Source of the DNA: JAUILH01 sp965230535
GTDB taxonomy: Bacteria; Bacteroidota; Bacteroidia; Flavobacteriales_D; JAUILH01
Length of the DNA: 64,000 nt
Reading direction: 5' to 3'
Assembly: GCA_965230535.1 (NCBI GenBank)
Contig: OZ246009.1
Span: forward strand, 2,170,001 to 2,234,000
Positions 27,378-34,319 of this stretch are shown piece by piece. Under the pieces are notes generated by a model. That model did not search any database. It saw only the letters and a program-made list of their open reading frames with translations, and was not told where the DNA came from. The position numbers were made by a program, and so were the translations under genes. Position 1 is the first letter of the stretch. The number at the start of each line of letters is the position of its first letter.

Positions 27378-27535
27378 AATATCATAACCGCACTGCCAAT
27401 TCCTTCGGGACATTCACACACAAGCGGTTTAGCCTGATGTAAAGGGCGAAAGAAAGAACAGTTAGGCAGGCTGTTCTTTCATTTTTACTTAGCATAAATG
27501 AGAAAAGCTTCCTTAATTGGAAGCTTTTCATCAAA
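27378..27535 (+). ncRNA. Candidate DRT3 non-coding RNA with (CA)4 template tract
   Basis: No gene lies between the drt3b stop and 27651. The RNA would contain stem AACCGC (27386-27391)/GCGGTT (27424-27429) holding CACACACA at 27415-27422 on its 3' side. A perfect 10-bp hairpin follows, GAAAGAACAG (27452-27461)/CTGTTCTTTC (27471-27480) with a T run. Next is a perfect 11-bp hairpin, GAAAAGCTTCC (27502-27512)/GGAAGCTTTTC (27519-27529) with loop TTAATT. The (CA)4 tract is what an RNA template for alternating GT-repeat DNA would need. Boundaries are guesses; the RNA may end at the first T run near 27487. Confidence 0.6.
27452..27487 (+). terminator. Strong hairpin plus T run after drt3b (terminator or ncRNA domain)
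   Basis: Perfect 10-bp stem GAAAGAACAG/CTGTTCTTTC, 9-nt loop, then CATTTTT. It is a good intrinsic terminator for drt3ab or for a downstream non-coding RNA, and may also be a structural part of that RNA. Confidence 0.7.
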
Positions 27536-27592
27536 ATTAATAGAGTAGTGGCAGGCCTTGTTTCAAGCGATTTTTTGGGACAAAAAAGGGAG

Positions 27593-27605
27593 GTTATACT
27601 ATAAC
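27593..27605. promoter_or_regulatory. Perfect palindrome GTTATA-c-TATAAC, possible operator
   Basis: Six-bp arms around one base, about 106 nt upstream of the HNH gene and downstream of the ncRNA region. It may be an operator for the HNH-Nudix operon. No cognate regulator is encoded nearby. Confidence 0.3.
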
Positions 27606-27651
27606 ATAGCTCTGCTAAGACAAAATACTTTATTTTCAAAATAGGTAAAGT

Positions 27652-27702
27652 ATGAGTAAGTCGAGAGAAATGGTTGTTAACGAACTACAAAAACTGGGAT
27701 AA
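27652..27702 (+). other. Very short open frame, 16 codons
   Basis: ATG to TAA encoding MSKSREMVVNELQKLG, just 8 nt before the HNH gene start. It could be a leader peptide, the remnant of an eroded gene, or chance. There is no coding evidence beyond position. Confidence 0.2.
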
Positions 27703-27710
27703 TCAAGTTC

Positions 27711-28601
27711 ATGAAGAATTATGTCCAGCCCAAAATATTTAAACGAGGAAAAATTTATAAACGTTCTATACTCCACGATCAATATGGTGGCAATCGACAA
27801 AGTGGAATTTCTTCTTCAGCCAGACACCCATATATATTTGTTTTCTATGGGGCTTCTGGAGAAGCATATGGTTATGAAGATCAATGGGTAAATTCCAATG
27901 TTTTCTCTTATACAGGAGAGGGGCAAATTGGGGACATGACCTTTTCCAAAGGAAATCTAAAACTCAAAAATCATGTAAAAGAAGGGAGGCGTATTTTCTT
28001 GTTTAATTATGTTTCAAAGGGGATGGTAAGATATGAGGATGAGCTTATTTTTTTGGAAACAGGCTTTTTCCCGGCGAAAGACAAATTAGGAGAAACCAGA
28101 AATGCGATTAAATTCTTCTTTAATAGACTTAATTCGACAATATATCCTGATTTGAGTAAACTAAATACGTCTGTTGAGAGTTATGATCCTCCGCAGAACT
28201 ATGGTGCGCTGTCAAACAAAACGGAAAGGAAGGGATTGGTTAACTCAAGGATAGGCCAAGGAGCTTATAGAAAAAGTGTGATGTATAGATGGGAGTTTCA
28301 ATGTGCTGTATCCGCTTATAACAATCCAAAAGTACTGATAGCATCACATATATTGCCCTGGAAAGATTCGTCTGACCGTCAAAGATTAGACGTCAATAAT
28401 GGGATATTGTTGAGTCCCAATTATGACGCTTTATTCGACAAAAATTTAATTAGTTTTGATGAGCAAGGAAACATCATGTTAAGTAAGGAGTTGAAATCAA
28501 GTGACTACAGTAAACTTAAAGTCACTGGAAGTGAGAAAGTAGCAGGTTTTACAGATTCCAATCAAGAATACCTTGAAAAACACCGTTCATTATTATTATG
28601 A
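27711..28601 (+). CDS. HNH endonuclease with N-terminal SRA-like domain (type IV restriction-like)
   Basis: A 296-residue protein in two parts. The N-terminal ~130 residues carry HDQYGGNRQSGISSSARHP and YTGEGQIGDMTFSKGN (67-82). This is the pattern of the SRA-like modified-base reading domain found in ScoMcrA-type enzymes and at the end of DUF3427 helicase nucleases. The C-terminal part is an HNH nuclease: Cys198, then ASHILPW (211-217), NNGILL (229-234) and LFD (241-243). It is therefore predicted to cut DNA containing modified bases. Its stop overlaps the Nudix start as ATGA. It lies downstream of the DRT3 genes. The modified base recognised is unknown. Confidence 0.78.
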   Translation: MKNYVQPKIFKRGKIYKRSILHDQYGGNRQSGISSSARHPYIFVFYGASGEAYGYEDQWVNSNVFSYTGEGQIGDMTFSKGNLKLKNHVKEGRRIFLFNYVSKGMVRYEDELIFLETGFFPAKDKLGETRNAIKFFFNRLNSTIYPDLSKLNTSVESYDPPQNYGALSNKTERKGLVNSRIGQGAYRKSVMYRWEFQCAVSAYNNPKVLIASHILPWKDSSDRQRLDVNNGILLSPNYDALFDKNLISFDEQGNIMLSKELKSSDYSKLKVTGSEKVAGFTDSNQEYLEKHRSLLL

Positions 28602-28999
28602 AGCCTACTCCTGTTGTTTGTGCCGTAATTGTTCGGATGAATCTAGTATTTATAGCCCGAAAGAAGAAGGGCAAATCTAATGGTGGGTTTTGGGAGTTCC
28701 CTGGAGGTAAAATCGAACCTGGAGAATTGGAAAAAGAAGCTTTAGAACGTGAACTAAAAGAAGAGCTTGGCATGACAATTAGGGTAAAACAGCGTCTGGA
28801 AACAGTTAAGCATTTATACACAGAGAAGGCCTTGAGTATTGAACTTATACCATATATCTGTGATTTTATTTCAATGGAACCTGGAATTCAGACTGATCAC
28901 GATAAATATGAATGGGTAGAGTTAAGTAAATTGGATGATTACAAAATAGCAAAAGCAGATACCTTAATTATTGAACAATTGAAGTTGCTGTTCCAATAG
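28598..28999 (+). CDS. Nudix hydrolase, MutT-like
   Basis: A 133-residue (d)NTP pyrophosphohydrolase with an intact Nudix box. It begins at residue 36 with GGKIEPGELEKEALEREL and continues KEELG, matching GX5EX7REUXEEXGU. Stand-alone MutT cleans oxidised dGTP; in this operon it is translationally coupled to a nuclease, as Nudix genes often are with DUF3427-type restriction proteins. Its role there is not established; it may hydrolyse a modified nucleotide. It ends 11 nt before the convergent receiver gene. Confidence 0.88.
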   Translation: MKPTPVVCAVIVRMNLVFIARKKKGKSNGGFWEFPGGKIEPGELEKEALERELKEELGMTIRVKQRLETVKHLYTEKALSIELIPYICDFISMEPGIQTDHDKYEWVELSKLDDYKIAKADTLIIEQLKLLFQ

Positions 29000-29010
29000 C
29001 CATTCTTCCA

Positions 29011-29520
29011 TTACGTTCCCCCAACCGCAAAACACCAAACCACAAACATTGAAAACAAAACCAATGTGGTGATCAACATACCTTTGATTAGTCTCTGGTT
29101 AGATTGTTTTGTCTCCATTTTTTGAGCATCTCTAATGTTCATGGTAGTCACAACATTTCCTACAGCCTCTAGAAGTTCGTCTATAAAGGTCTCTGAATTC
29201 TTTGAAACGTAATCAACAATATCTTTTCGAAAGGCTTCAATGGTTAATGCCAGCTTTTTTTGTCCTGAGAACATGATTATTGGAATTTTTTGCCCTGTTT
29301 TTTTAAGGTGTTGCAGGAAAAGTTCACCCGTCATAGCTCGTTTGTTCTGAGAATCTAAGTGATGGTCCAAAATGATCAAGTCCGGCTTCTCTTTCTTAAC
29401 TTCCTCTACGGCCAGTTCACCGCTTTCCAGTTTCTTGACCTCACATTTAAAGCTGTTTCTCAGGTTGAATTCTATTAAATCTCGAACGATCACGCTATCT
29501 TCTATTATCATTATTTTCAT
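29011..29520 (-). CDS. Receiver (REC) domain protein with C-terminal membrane anchor
   Basis: A 169-residue protein. Residues 1-~120 form a receiver: MIIEDS acidic pocket, phosphoacceptor Asp in LIILDHHLD, switch Ser in IIMFSGQ, and Lys in YVSKNSE. After a short linker comes a hydrophobic helix (LIKGMLITTLVLFSMFVVWC). No DNA-binding or enzymatic output is present, so it is a tail-anchored receiver facing the cytoplasm. It is the last gene of the exopolysaccharide transcription unit beginning at 31808, overlapping the WecA/MraY-like gene by ATGA. A homologous architecture appears at 43658. It may relay or sink phosphate for the hybrid kinase at 44679, or act on polysaccharide enzymes at the membrane. 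Confidence 0.82.
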   Translation of the reverse strand: MKIMIIEDSVIVRDLIEFNLRNSFKCEVKKLESGELAVEEVKKEKPDLIILDHHLDSQNKRAMTGELFLQHLKKTGQKIPIIMFSGQKKLALTIEAFRKDIVDYVSKNSETFIDELLEAVGNVVTTMNIRDAQKMETKQSNQRLIKGMLITTLVLFSMFVVWCFAVGGT

Positions 29521-30602
29521 CTCACAAGGTTTTGTAAAAGTCTGTTGGACTTGTAAAGTTGGTTTAGCTTGTTTTGTAGGGAGCTTAGCTGCTTTTTATG
29601 ATGTCGACGGAGTCTAAATTCTATGAAGGCATAAAGTAAAATTCCTGTCATTAAACTTAAACTCAGGGCAACAATTAGATTAGACATAATTGCCACACTG
29701 CTACAAGCGATGATTACAGCATGCGTAAAACAACATATCAACATGACCGTGGAATGACTCCCCTCAGATATTAGTAGAAGGTGGTGACAATGGTTTTTGT
29801 CCGCCTTAAATGGAGATTTACCTTTATACACCCTGACAATAATGAGTCTTAACATATCCATGCAGGGCAAAATGCAGCAGGCCAATGCCAGTGAGGATGA
29901 TACCGGATCACTTAAACTAAAAACCTTGAGAATCATAGCGGATACGATTAATCCCAATCCCAACGAGCCTGTATCGCCAATGAATATTTTAGATGGCTGG
30001 AAATTAAATCTCAAGAAGGCGAGCAATCCCCCAAGTAATAAAAGCATTAGAGGTGAATAAGCCGTCAGACCGAACAAGCCAAATATGATGACCAGGATTG
30101 AAACATTGATCAGATTTATCCCGCTAAAGAGCCCATCTACGCCATCAATTAAGTTCATTGCATTGGTGATGGTACAAACAAACAGGACGGTTGCTATAAG
30201 CTCAACAGTATAATTAATAGGAGGGAGGCCCAGCTGTGTAAACAAGGGTTCAATGGAAAAGCCTGAAGCGAAAAGAATCAAACCCGCAAGTATCTGAAAG
30301 ACTAGTTTGGATTTGGCTTTGATACTAATTAGGTCATCCACAAAACCAACTATGGTAATTCCGGCCACAACTGTAGCAAAGATGATGTCACTCGCTTCAG
30401 TTGCAGCATAAATACTCCAGATAATCAGAATGGGTAAGATGAAGATTCCTCCCATTGCCGGTTTCGGTACATGATGGGCAGACCGTTCATTTGGAACACT
30501 TAACATTCCGGAAGTGGTTGCCCAGAGAATCATCAATTTAGTGCTGAGCCATCCAATAAGGGCTCCAACAAAGACGTATAATATAGCATTGGTAGTTTCC
30601 AT
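29517..30602 (-). CDS. Undecaprenyl-phosphate sugar-1-phosphate transferase, MraY/WecA family
   Basis: A 361-residue polytopic enzyme with about ten membrane helices. It has SVPNERSAHHVPKPAMGGIFI near the N-terminus, VGFVDDLISIKAKSK (the DD motif), MNLIDGVDGLFSGI and FNFQPSKIFIGDTGSLGLG. These are the substrate and Mg2+ motifs of polyprenyl-phosphate HexNAc-1-phosphate transferases. It should start repeat-unit synthesis of the exopolysaccharide on undecaprenyl phosphate, probably from UDP-HexNAc. A peptidoglycan role is unlikely since it lacks the dcw setting. The C-terminus is an extended helical tail. The start is 3 nt after the upstream glycosyltransferase stop. Confidence 0.92.
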   Translation of the reverse strand: METTNAILYVFVGALIGWLSTKLMILWATTSGMLSVPNERSAHHVPKPAMGGIFILPILIIWSIYAATEASDIIFATVVAGITIVGFVDDLISIKAKSKLVFQILAGLILFASGFSIEPLFTQLGLPPINYTVELIATVLFVCTITNAMNLIDGVDGLFSGINLINVSILVIIFGLFGLTAYSPLMLLLLGGLLAFLRFNFQPSKIFIGDTGSLGLGLIVSAMILKVFSLSDPVSSSLALACCILPCMDMLRLIIVRVYKGKSPFKADKNHCHHLLLISEGSHSTVMLICCFTHAVIIACSSVAIMSNLIVALSLSLMTGILLYAFIEFRLRRHHKKQLSSLQNKLNQLYKSNRLLQNLVR

Positions 30603-30605
30603 AGT

Positions 30606-31808
30606 TTAGTCGTTTTCGTAATAGTATAAAGGTCTCTTAAGGTGTGCCAGGCCTAATCTTAACAGTACATTTTCGTTGTAATTCGACAAATCTCCCTGTA
30701 TCGCGCGCTTTGTTTTCGAATGGTTCAAAGACAATACAAGTTGGAAGTATTTTTCAGCAACCACCTTCCATACATACCTTCTTTTCGCAATGCTTCTCAT
30801 AGTACCTTTCATACAAATCCATTGGTGAAAAGAAGTCTGGGCCAACTGCTGTTTCAGCTCTTTTTCTGATTTGAAATAGATCGCTTCATTTTCCGTGGTG
30901 GCCACGTTGAAGCTGCATTTAAAGGCAAGGATAGGTAAGCCTAAATTCATGGCTTCTACCAATGAAGGATTTGTCCCTCCGGCACCGTGTCCATGCACAT
31001 AGACAAAGCAGTTGGCTCTGAGTAAATCGAGCTCCCATTGATCATAAATTGGATCCAGCAGGTAAAAATTCTCCAGATGACCATACTTTTCTTTTAATTG
31101 GCGTCCGTAAGAACTAGCATTCCAATTACCAACTACAACCAGAGGATAGCCTTGATAGAGAAAGCCTTCCAAAATCATATGAATGTTGTTTTCAGGTTCT
31201 ATTCTGGCTACTTTGAAAGCATATGGTTTAAATAGGAAGTCGTATTTGAGATGGTCACCCTTTGTAGGGCCATGCGGTTTTACGTGATCTCCGCCGTATT
31301 CAATTAAATGGCTTAGGGTTCCATAGTTTTTAGAGGTGTATTTTTTGATGACCTCATTATCTGCAATGTCTGCATGTGACCATCTTACGGCAACTCTTTC
31401 AGAAAATCTGAGGAATGCTCGGGCAAAACGATTCCATTTGGCACGTCTCCATTCAAGTCCGTCAATGTTTACAATGATTTTCTTTCTTGTGAATAGTCTT
31501 AAAAAAGGAATGAGTAGTCCTCCTGAAACCCCCAGAATTAAAAGCGTGTCTGCGTAGAAGAGTGCATGCAACATAGAAAGCATGTCGTATAAAATGCTCT
31601 GTACACCATTGGCGCGTAAAGGGAGGTAGAATAACCTGGCCTTTTTGTACTTCTTAGGGCGTTCTCCCTTTTTGTAAACCTTCCCTGAGCAATACACGGT
31701 GAATTTACATTTTGAATTAAGGTTTTGTACCAGTTGTTGAGCTAAGGTCTCAAAGCCTCCATATTTAGCAGGGAGTCCTACTGTACCTATAATTGCTATT
31801 CTTTCCAT
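30606..31808 (-). CDS. DUF1972-type glycosyltransferase
   Basis: A 400-residue GT-B glycosyltransferase. The N-terminus IAIIGTVGLPAKYGGFETLAQQL is the DUF1972 signature found in rhamnosyltransferase-like enzymes of polysaccharide loci. IVNIDGLEWRRAKWNRFARAFL is a second family block. The donor half shows FKVARIEPENNIHMILEGF and VYVHGHGAGGTNPSLVEAMNLGLPI. It should add a sugar to the lipid-linked repeat unit. It is the first gene of a unit preceded by a TTCCCA-N3-TGGGAC dyad and a sigma-54-like element. Confidence 0.88.
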   Translation of the reverse strand: MERIAIIGTVGLPAKYGGFETLAQQLVQNLNSKCKFTVYCSGKVYKKGERPKKYKKARLFYLPLRANGVQSILYDMLSMLHALFYADTLLILGVSGGLLIPFLRLFTRKKIIVNIDGLEWRRAKWNRFARAFLRFSERVAVRWSHADIADNEVIKKYTSKNYGTLSHLIEYGGDHVKPHGPTKGDHLKYDFLFKPYAFKVARIEPENNIHMILEGFLYQGYPLVVVGNWNASSYGRQLKEKYGHLENFYLLDPIYDQWELDLLRANCFVYVHGHGAGGTNPSLVEAMNLGLPILAFKCSFNVATTENEAIYFKSEKELKQQLAQTSFHQWICMKGTMRSIAKRRYVWKVVAEKYFQLVLSLNHSKTKRAIQGDLSNYNENVLLRLGLAHLKRPLYYYEND

Positions 31809-31832
31809 AATAAGTTTGTTTTTAGAATTAAG

Positions 31833-31848
31833 TTCAAAAGGGATGCCT
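31833..31848 (-). promoter_or_regulatory. Candidate sigma-54 promoter (AGGCAT-CCCTT-TTGAA)
   Basis: Minus-strand match to TGGCAC-N5-TTGCA: the -24 GG and -12 TTG are kept, the -12 C is not. It ends 24 nt before the start codon at 31808 and lies ~90 nt from the upstream dyad. Alone it is weak; support comes from its position. Confidence 0.35.
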
Positions 31849-31923
31849 TTAGTTTTTGTTTGCTGATTTTCAAGGTGTTAACAGATGTGTGAGTAGGTGT
31901 CTTATTCCCATTCACAGAACTGT

Positions 31924-31938
31924 TTCCCAGAATGGGAC
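31924..31938. promoter_or_regulatory. Dyad TTCCCA-GAA-TGGGAC, proposed activator site a
   Basis: Inverted repeat with 5-bp perfect arms TCCCA/TGGGA and a 3-nt spacer. It lies just past the stop of the gene ending at 31942 and 115 nt upstream of the 31808 start. One of four copies, each upstream of a transcription unit of this region. Confidence 0.6.
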
Positions 31939-31941
31939 ATT

Positions 31942-34314
31942 TTATACATATCTGAATGTTCTCAGTAGATTGAGCCATTTCGCATTGAAATGTTCCAAAG
32001 TGAAGGTACTCTCGTATCGTTTTCTGGCTTCAATACCAACTTCAGATACCACTTCATCATGTGTAATTAAGAACTCTATGAGTTTGGCCATGGCTTGTGG
32101 CTTGTTAGGTGGAATTAGAAATCCGGACACACCATTTACGATGGCTTCACTGGCCCCACCATGGTTTGTTGCAACAACTGTTTTTCCTGCTGACATGGCT
32201 TCCAGAACTGTTGTAGGAAATGGATCTTTCATGAGAGAAGGCACCAGGCAAACATCCGCATGAGACATTGGAATCGAGATGTCTTTCTCAAAAGATTTTA
32301 CCTGAACAAACTGACCAAGATCCGCCTTTTCAATTTCTTCATTCAATTGGTCAAGGAAAAACTCTTGTCCCGGAACAGCTCCACCCATTAATACAAACCT
32401 GGCCTTCTTTAAATGTTCTTTAGGAATCAAGCGCAGGGCTTCAATTAAATACCATTGCCCTTTCTTAGGCATGATTCTACCAAATAAGTAAAAGGTCATT
32501 CCTTCAGCTTTTTTAATATTCTGGATTTTGATGGGAGAGATGCCGTTGTGTAGAACCAGTGTTTTCCTGTCGAGTTTCTTATCGTATCGAAACATGTTAT
32601 CCGCTACAGATTGGGACACACAAATGATTTTACCTGCATACCACTTGCACATTTTGGCTGTGGCATAGCCAACCAACTTTGGAGAATCGATGATTTCATG
32701 AACGTGCACGTAATTTGAGATCCCCAGTCTCCTGAGAATTGGGAGAATGAAAACACAAGACAAGGTGTTGACGTAAGCCGACTTGAATTGGTATTTGGCA
32801 TGTTCTGTTTTGATATAATTTCTGTAACGATACCAGTCGCCAAGTAAGCCCAATATTCCACGAAAAGAAAAAATTCGCCTGTAAATAATCGGCATTTCAG
32901 GGATAATTTTCACCTCAGTGTTGGTCGAATTATGTTCTATATACTCCTTTAGCGGGCCGTACGATTTCAGATAAACGACCTTCTTGGTTTTCTCAGGCAG
33001 GGCATTGATGGCATTTACCATGATGCGGTCTGCTCCATACAGCTCTGAAGAAGGATGAAAAATAGCGACGACCTCATTCTTTTCTTCAGATCTGGCCAGA
33101 GCCTTATTGTATGCTTCATTAATAACGTTTCTCTTGGCAGACCAGGTATAAAGCGCAGAATGTCGTTCAAGAGCCAGTTCGCTCAACTTTTGTTTTAAGG
33201 CGGGATCCATATAGATCTTGTTCAAGGCCTTTGCCAGATCATTGATGGACTCTGATCGACTTTCATTAGACACTTTGATGCCTGCTTCTCCAATCAATTC
33301 TCCAGGACCTGCATTGTCCAAACACACTACAGGAAGTCCAAAACTTAAAGCTTCCGGAACAACCATGCCGGCACCTTCATGTGACGGGAATAAGAACACA
33401 TCTGCTCTGGCGTAAAAAGAATCAATTTTAGATTTATCTACCCATTCAATCCAGTTCACGTTTTTACTAATCCCAAGTTTTTGAGCAAGGTTTTGTAAGT
33501 GTTCTTTTTCAGGCCCATCACCAACTATGGTAAATACGGTGTTAATCTCTGGGTTCTTTTGCCTGAATTTGGTAAAGGCTTCCAAAGCAATGTCGAATCC
33601 TTTGATGTAGTGCAACCGACCAACTGACAAAACCTGAAAACAATTAGGATTTGATATGCGCTTAAGTGAAGAAGGTGTGCTGGCCACAGCAGGTAAAACA
33701 GTATATCTTGAATCATCTAGTTTTTTTACCGGATAGGTTTCTGAGTTAATGGCAAAAACGTGTTCCGATTTCTTAACCGCAATTCTGTAGAAAGGATCCA
33801 GGGTTCGCATCATCCACTTAACAGCCGCATAGGTCCTGTCTTTTATGCGATTACCGATACTTGTGTGTCTGATGTAAGTCTTTTTCATTTTTGGATGATG
33901 TCCTATTGGCCCCCAGAAAACCGGCTTTTTAAGAATCCATAAAAAGTGGGGATGACTATCGCTATGGAAATTAAGACAATGGCACAAATCAAATTTCATT
34001 TTCTTGCGTTTGATGTGAAAAGCGATACACAACTGCCATAAGTAATAATAGAGCACATAACCTCTTTCTCCAATTAGCTTTTTCCACCAACGAGCCCACA
34101 GAGGCAAGTCGTAGCCGTGAAAGGACATGTTTTTTAATACAGCATCATCCGGGTTTTCAAGAATGTATTTTTCGATATGGGGCAGATTGTTTTCTCTTGT
34201 AAAGAGAATCACCTTATTAGTTTTTGCAATTTCTCTGGAAATATGCCATCCTGTGCCGTCTTCAGATCCTTTAAATGGATTTACTGCATAGGCTGTTATT
34301 AGTATTGTTTTCAT
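31942..34314 (-). CDS. Tandem glycosyltransferase: two GT4 enzymes fused
   Basis: A 790-residue protein with two complete GT-B glycosyltransferases in one chain. The first (about 1-405) begins ILITAYAVNPFKGSEDGTGWH and has VLSVGRLHYIKGFDIALEAF plus FLFPSHEGAGMVVPEALSFG. The second (about 410-790) begins VVAIFHPSSELYGADRIMVN and has FYLFGRIMPKKGQWYLIEAL plus CLVPSLMKDPFPTTVLEAMSAG. Each has its own donor-binding E-x7-E region, so both are probably active, giving two consecutive sugar additions. The start is 5 nt after the 885-residue fusion gene stop. Confidence 0.88.
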   Translation of the reverse strand: MKTILITAYAVNPFKGSEDGTGWHISREIAKTNKVILFTRENNLPHIEKYILENPDDAVLKNMSFHGYDLPLWARWWKKLIGERGYVLYYYLWQLCIAFHIKRKKMKFDLCHCLNFHSDSHPHFLWILKKPVFWGPIGHHPKMKKTYIRHTSIGNRIKDRTYAAVKWMMRTLDPFYRIAVKKSEHVFAINSETYPVKKLDDSRYTVLPAVASTPSSLKRISNPNCFQVLSVGRLHYIKGFDIALEAFTKFRQKNPEINTVFTIVGDGPEKEHLQNLAQKLGISKNVNWIEWVDKSKIDSFYARADVFLFPSHEGAGMVVPEALSFGLPVVCLDNAGPGELIGEAGIKVSNESRSESINDLAKALNKIYMDPALKQKLSELALERHSALYTWSAKRNVINEAYNKALARSEEKNEVVAIFHPSSELYGADRIMVNAINALPEKTKKVVYLKSYGPLKEYIEHNSTNTEVKIIPEMPIIYRRIFSFRGILGLLGDWYRYRNYIKTEHAKYQFKSAYVNTLSCVFILPILRRLGISNYVHVHEIIDSPKLVGYATAKMCKWYAGKIICVSQSVADNMFRYDKKLDRKTLVLHNGISPIKIQNIKKAEGMTFYLFGRIMPKKGQWYLIEALRLIPKEHLKKARFVLMGGAVPGQEFFLDQLNEEIEKADLGQFVQVKSFEKDISIPMSHADVCLVPSLMKDPFPTTVLEAMSAGKTVVATNHGGASEAIVNGVSGFLIPPNKPQAMAKLIEFLITHDEVVSEVGIEARKRYESTFTLEHFNAKWLNLLRTFRYV

Positions 34315-34319
34315 GATAA

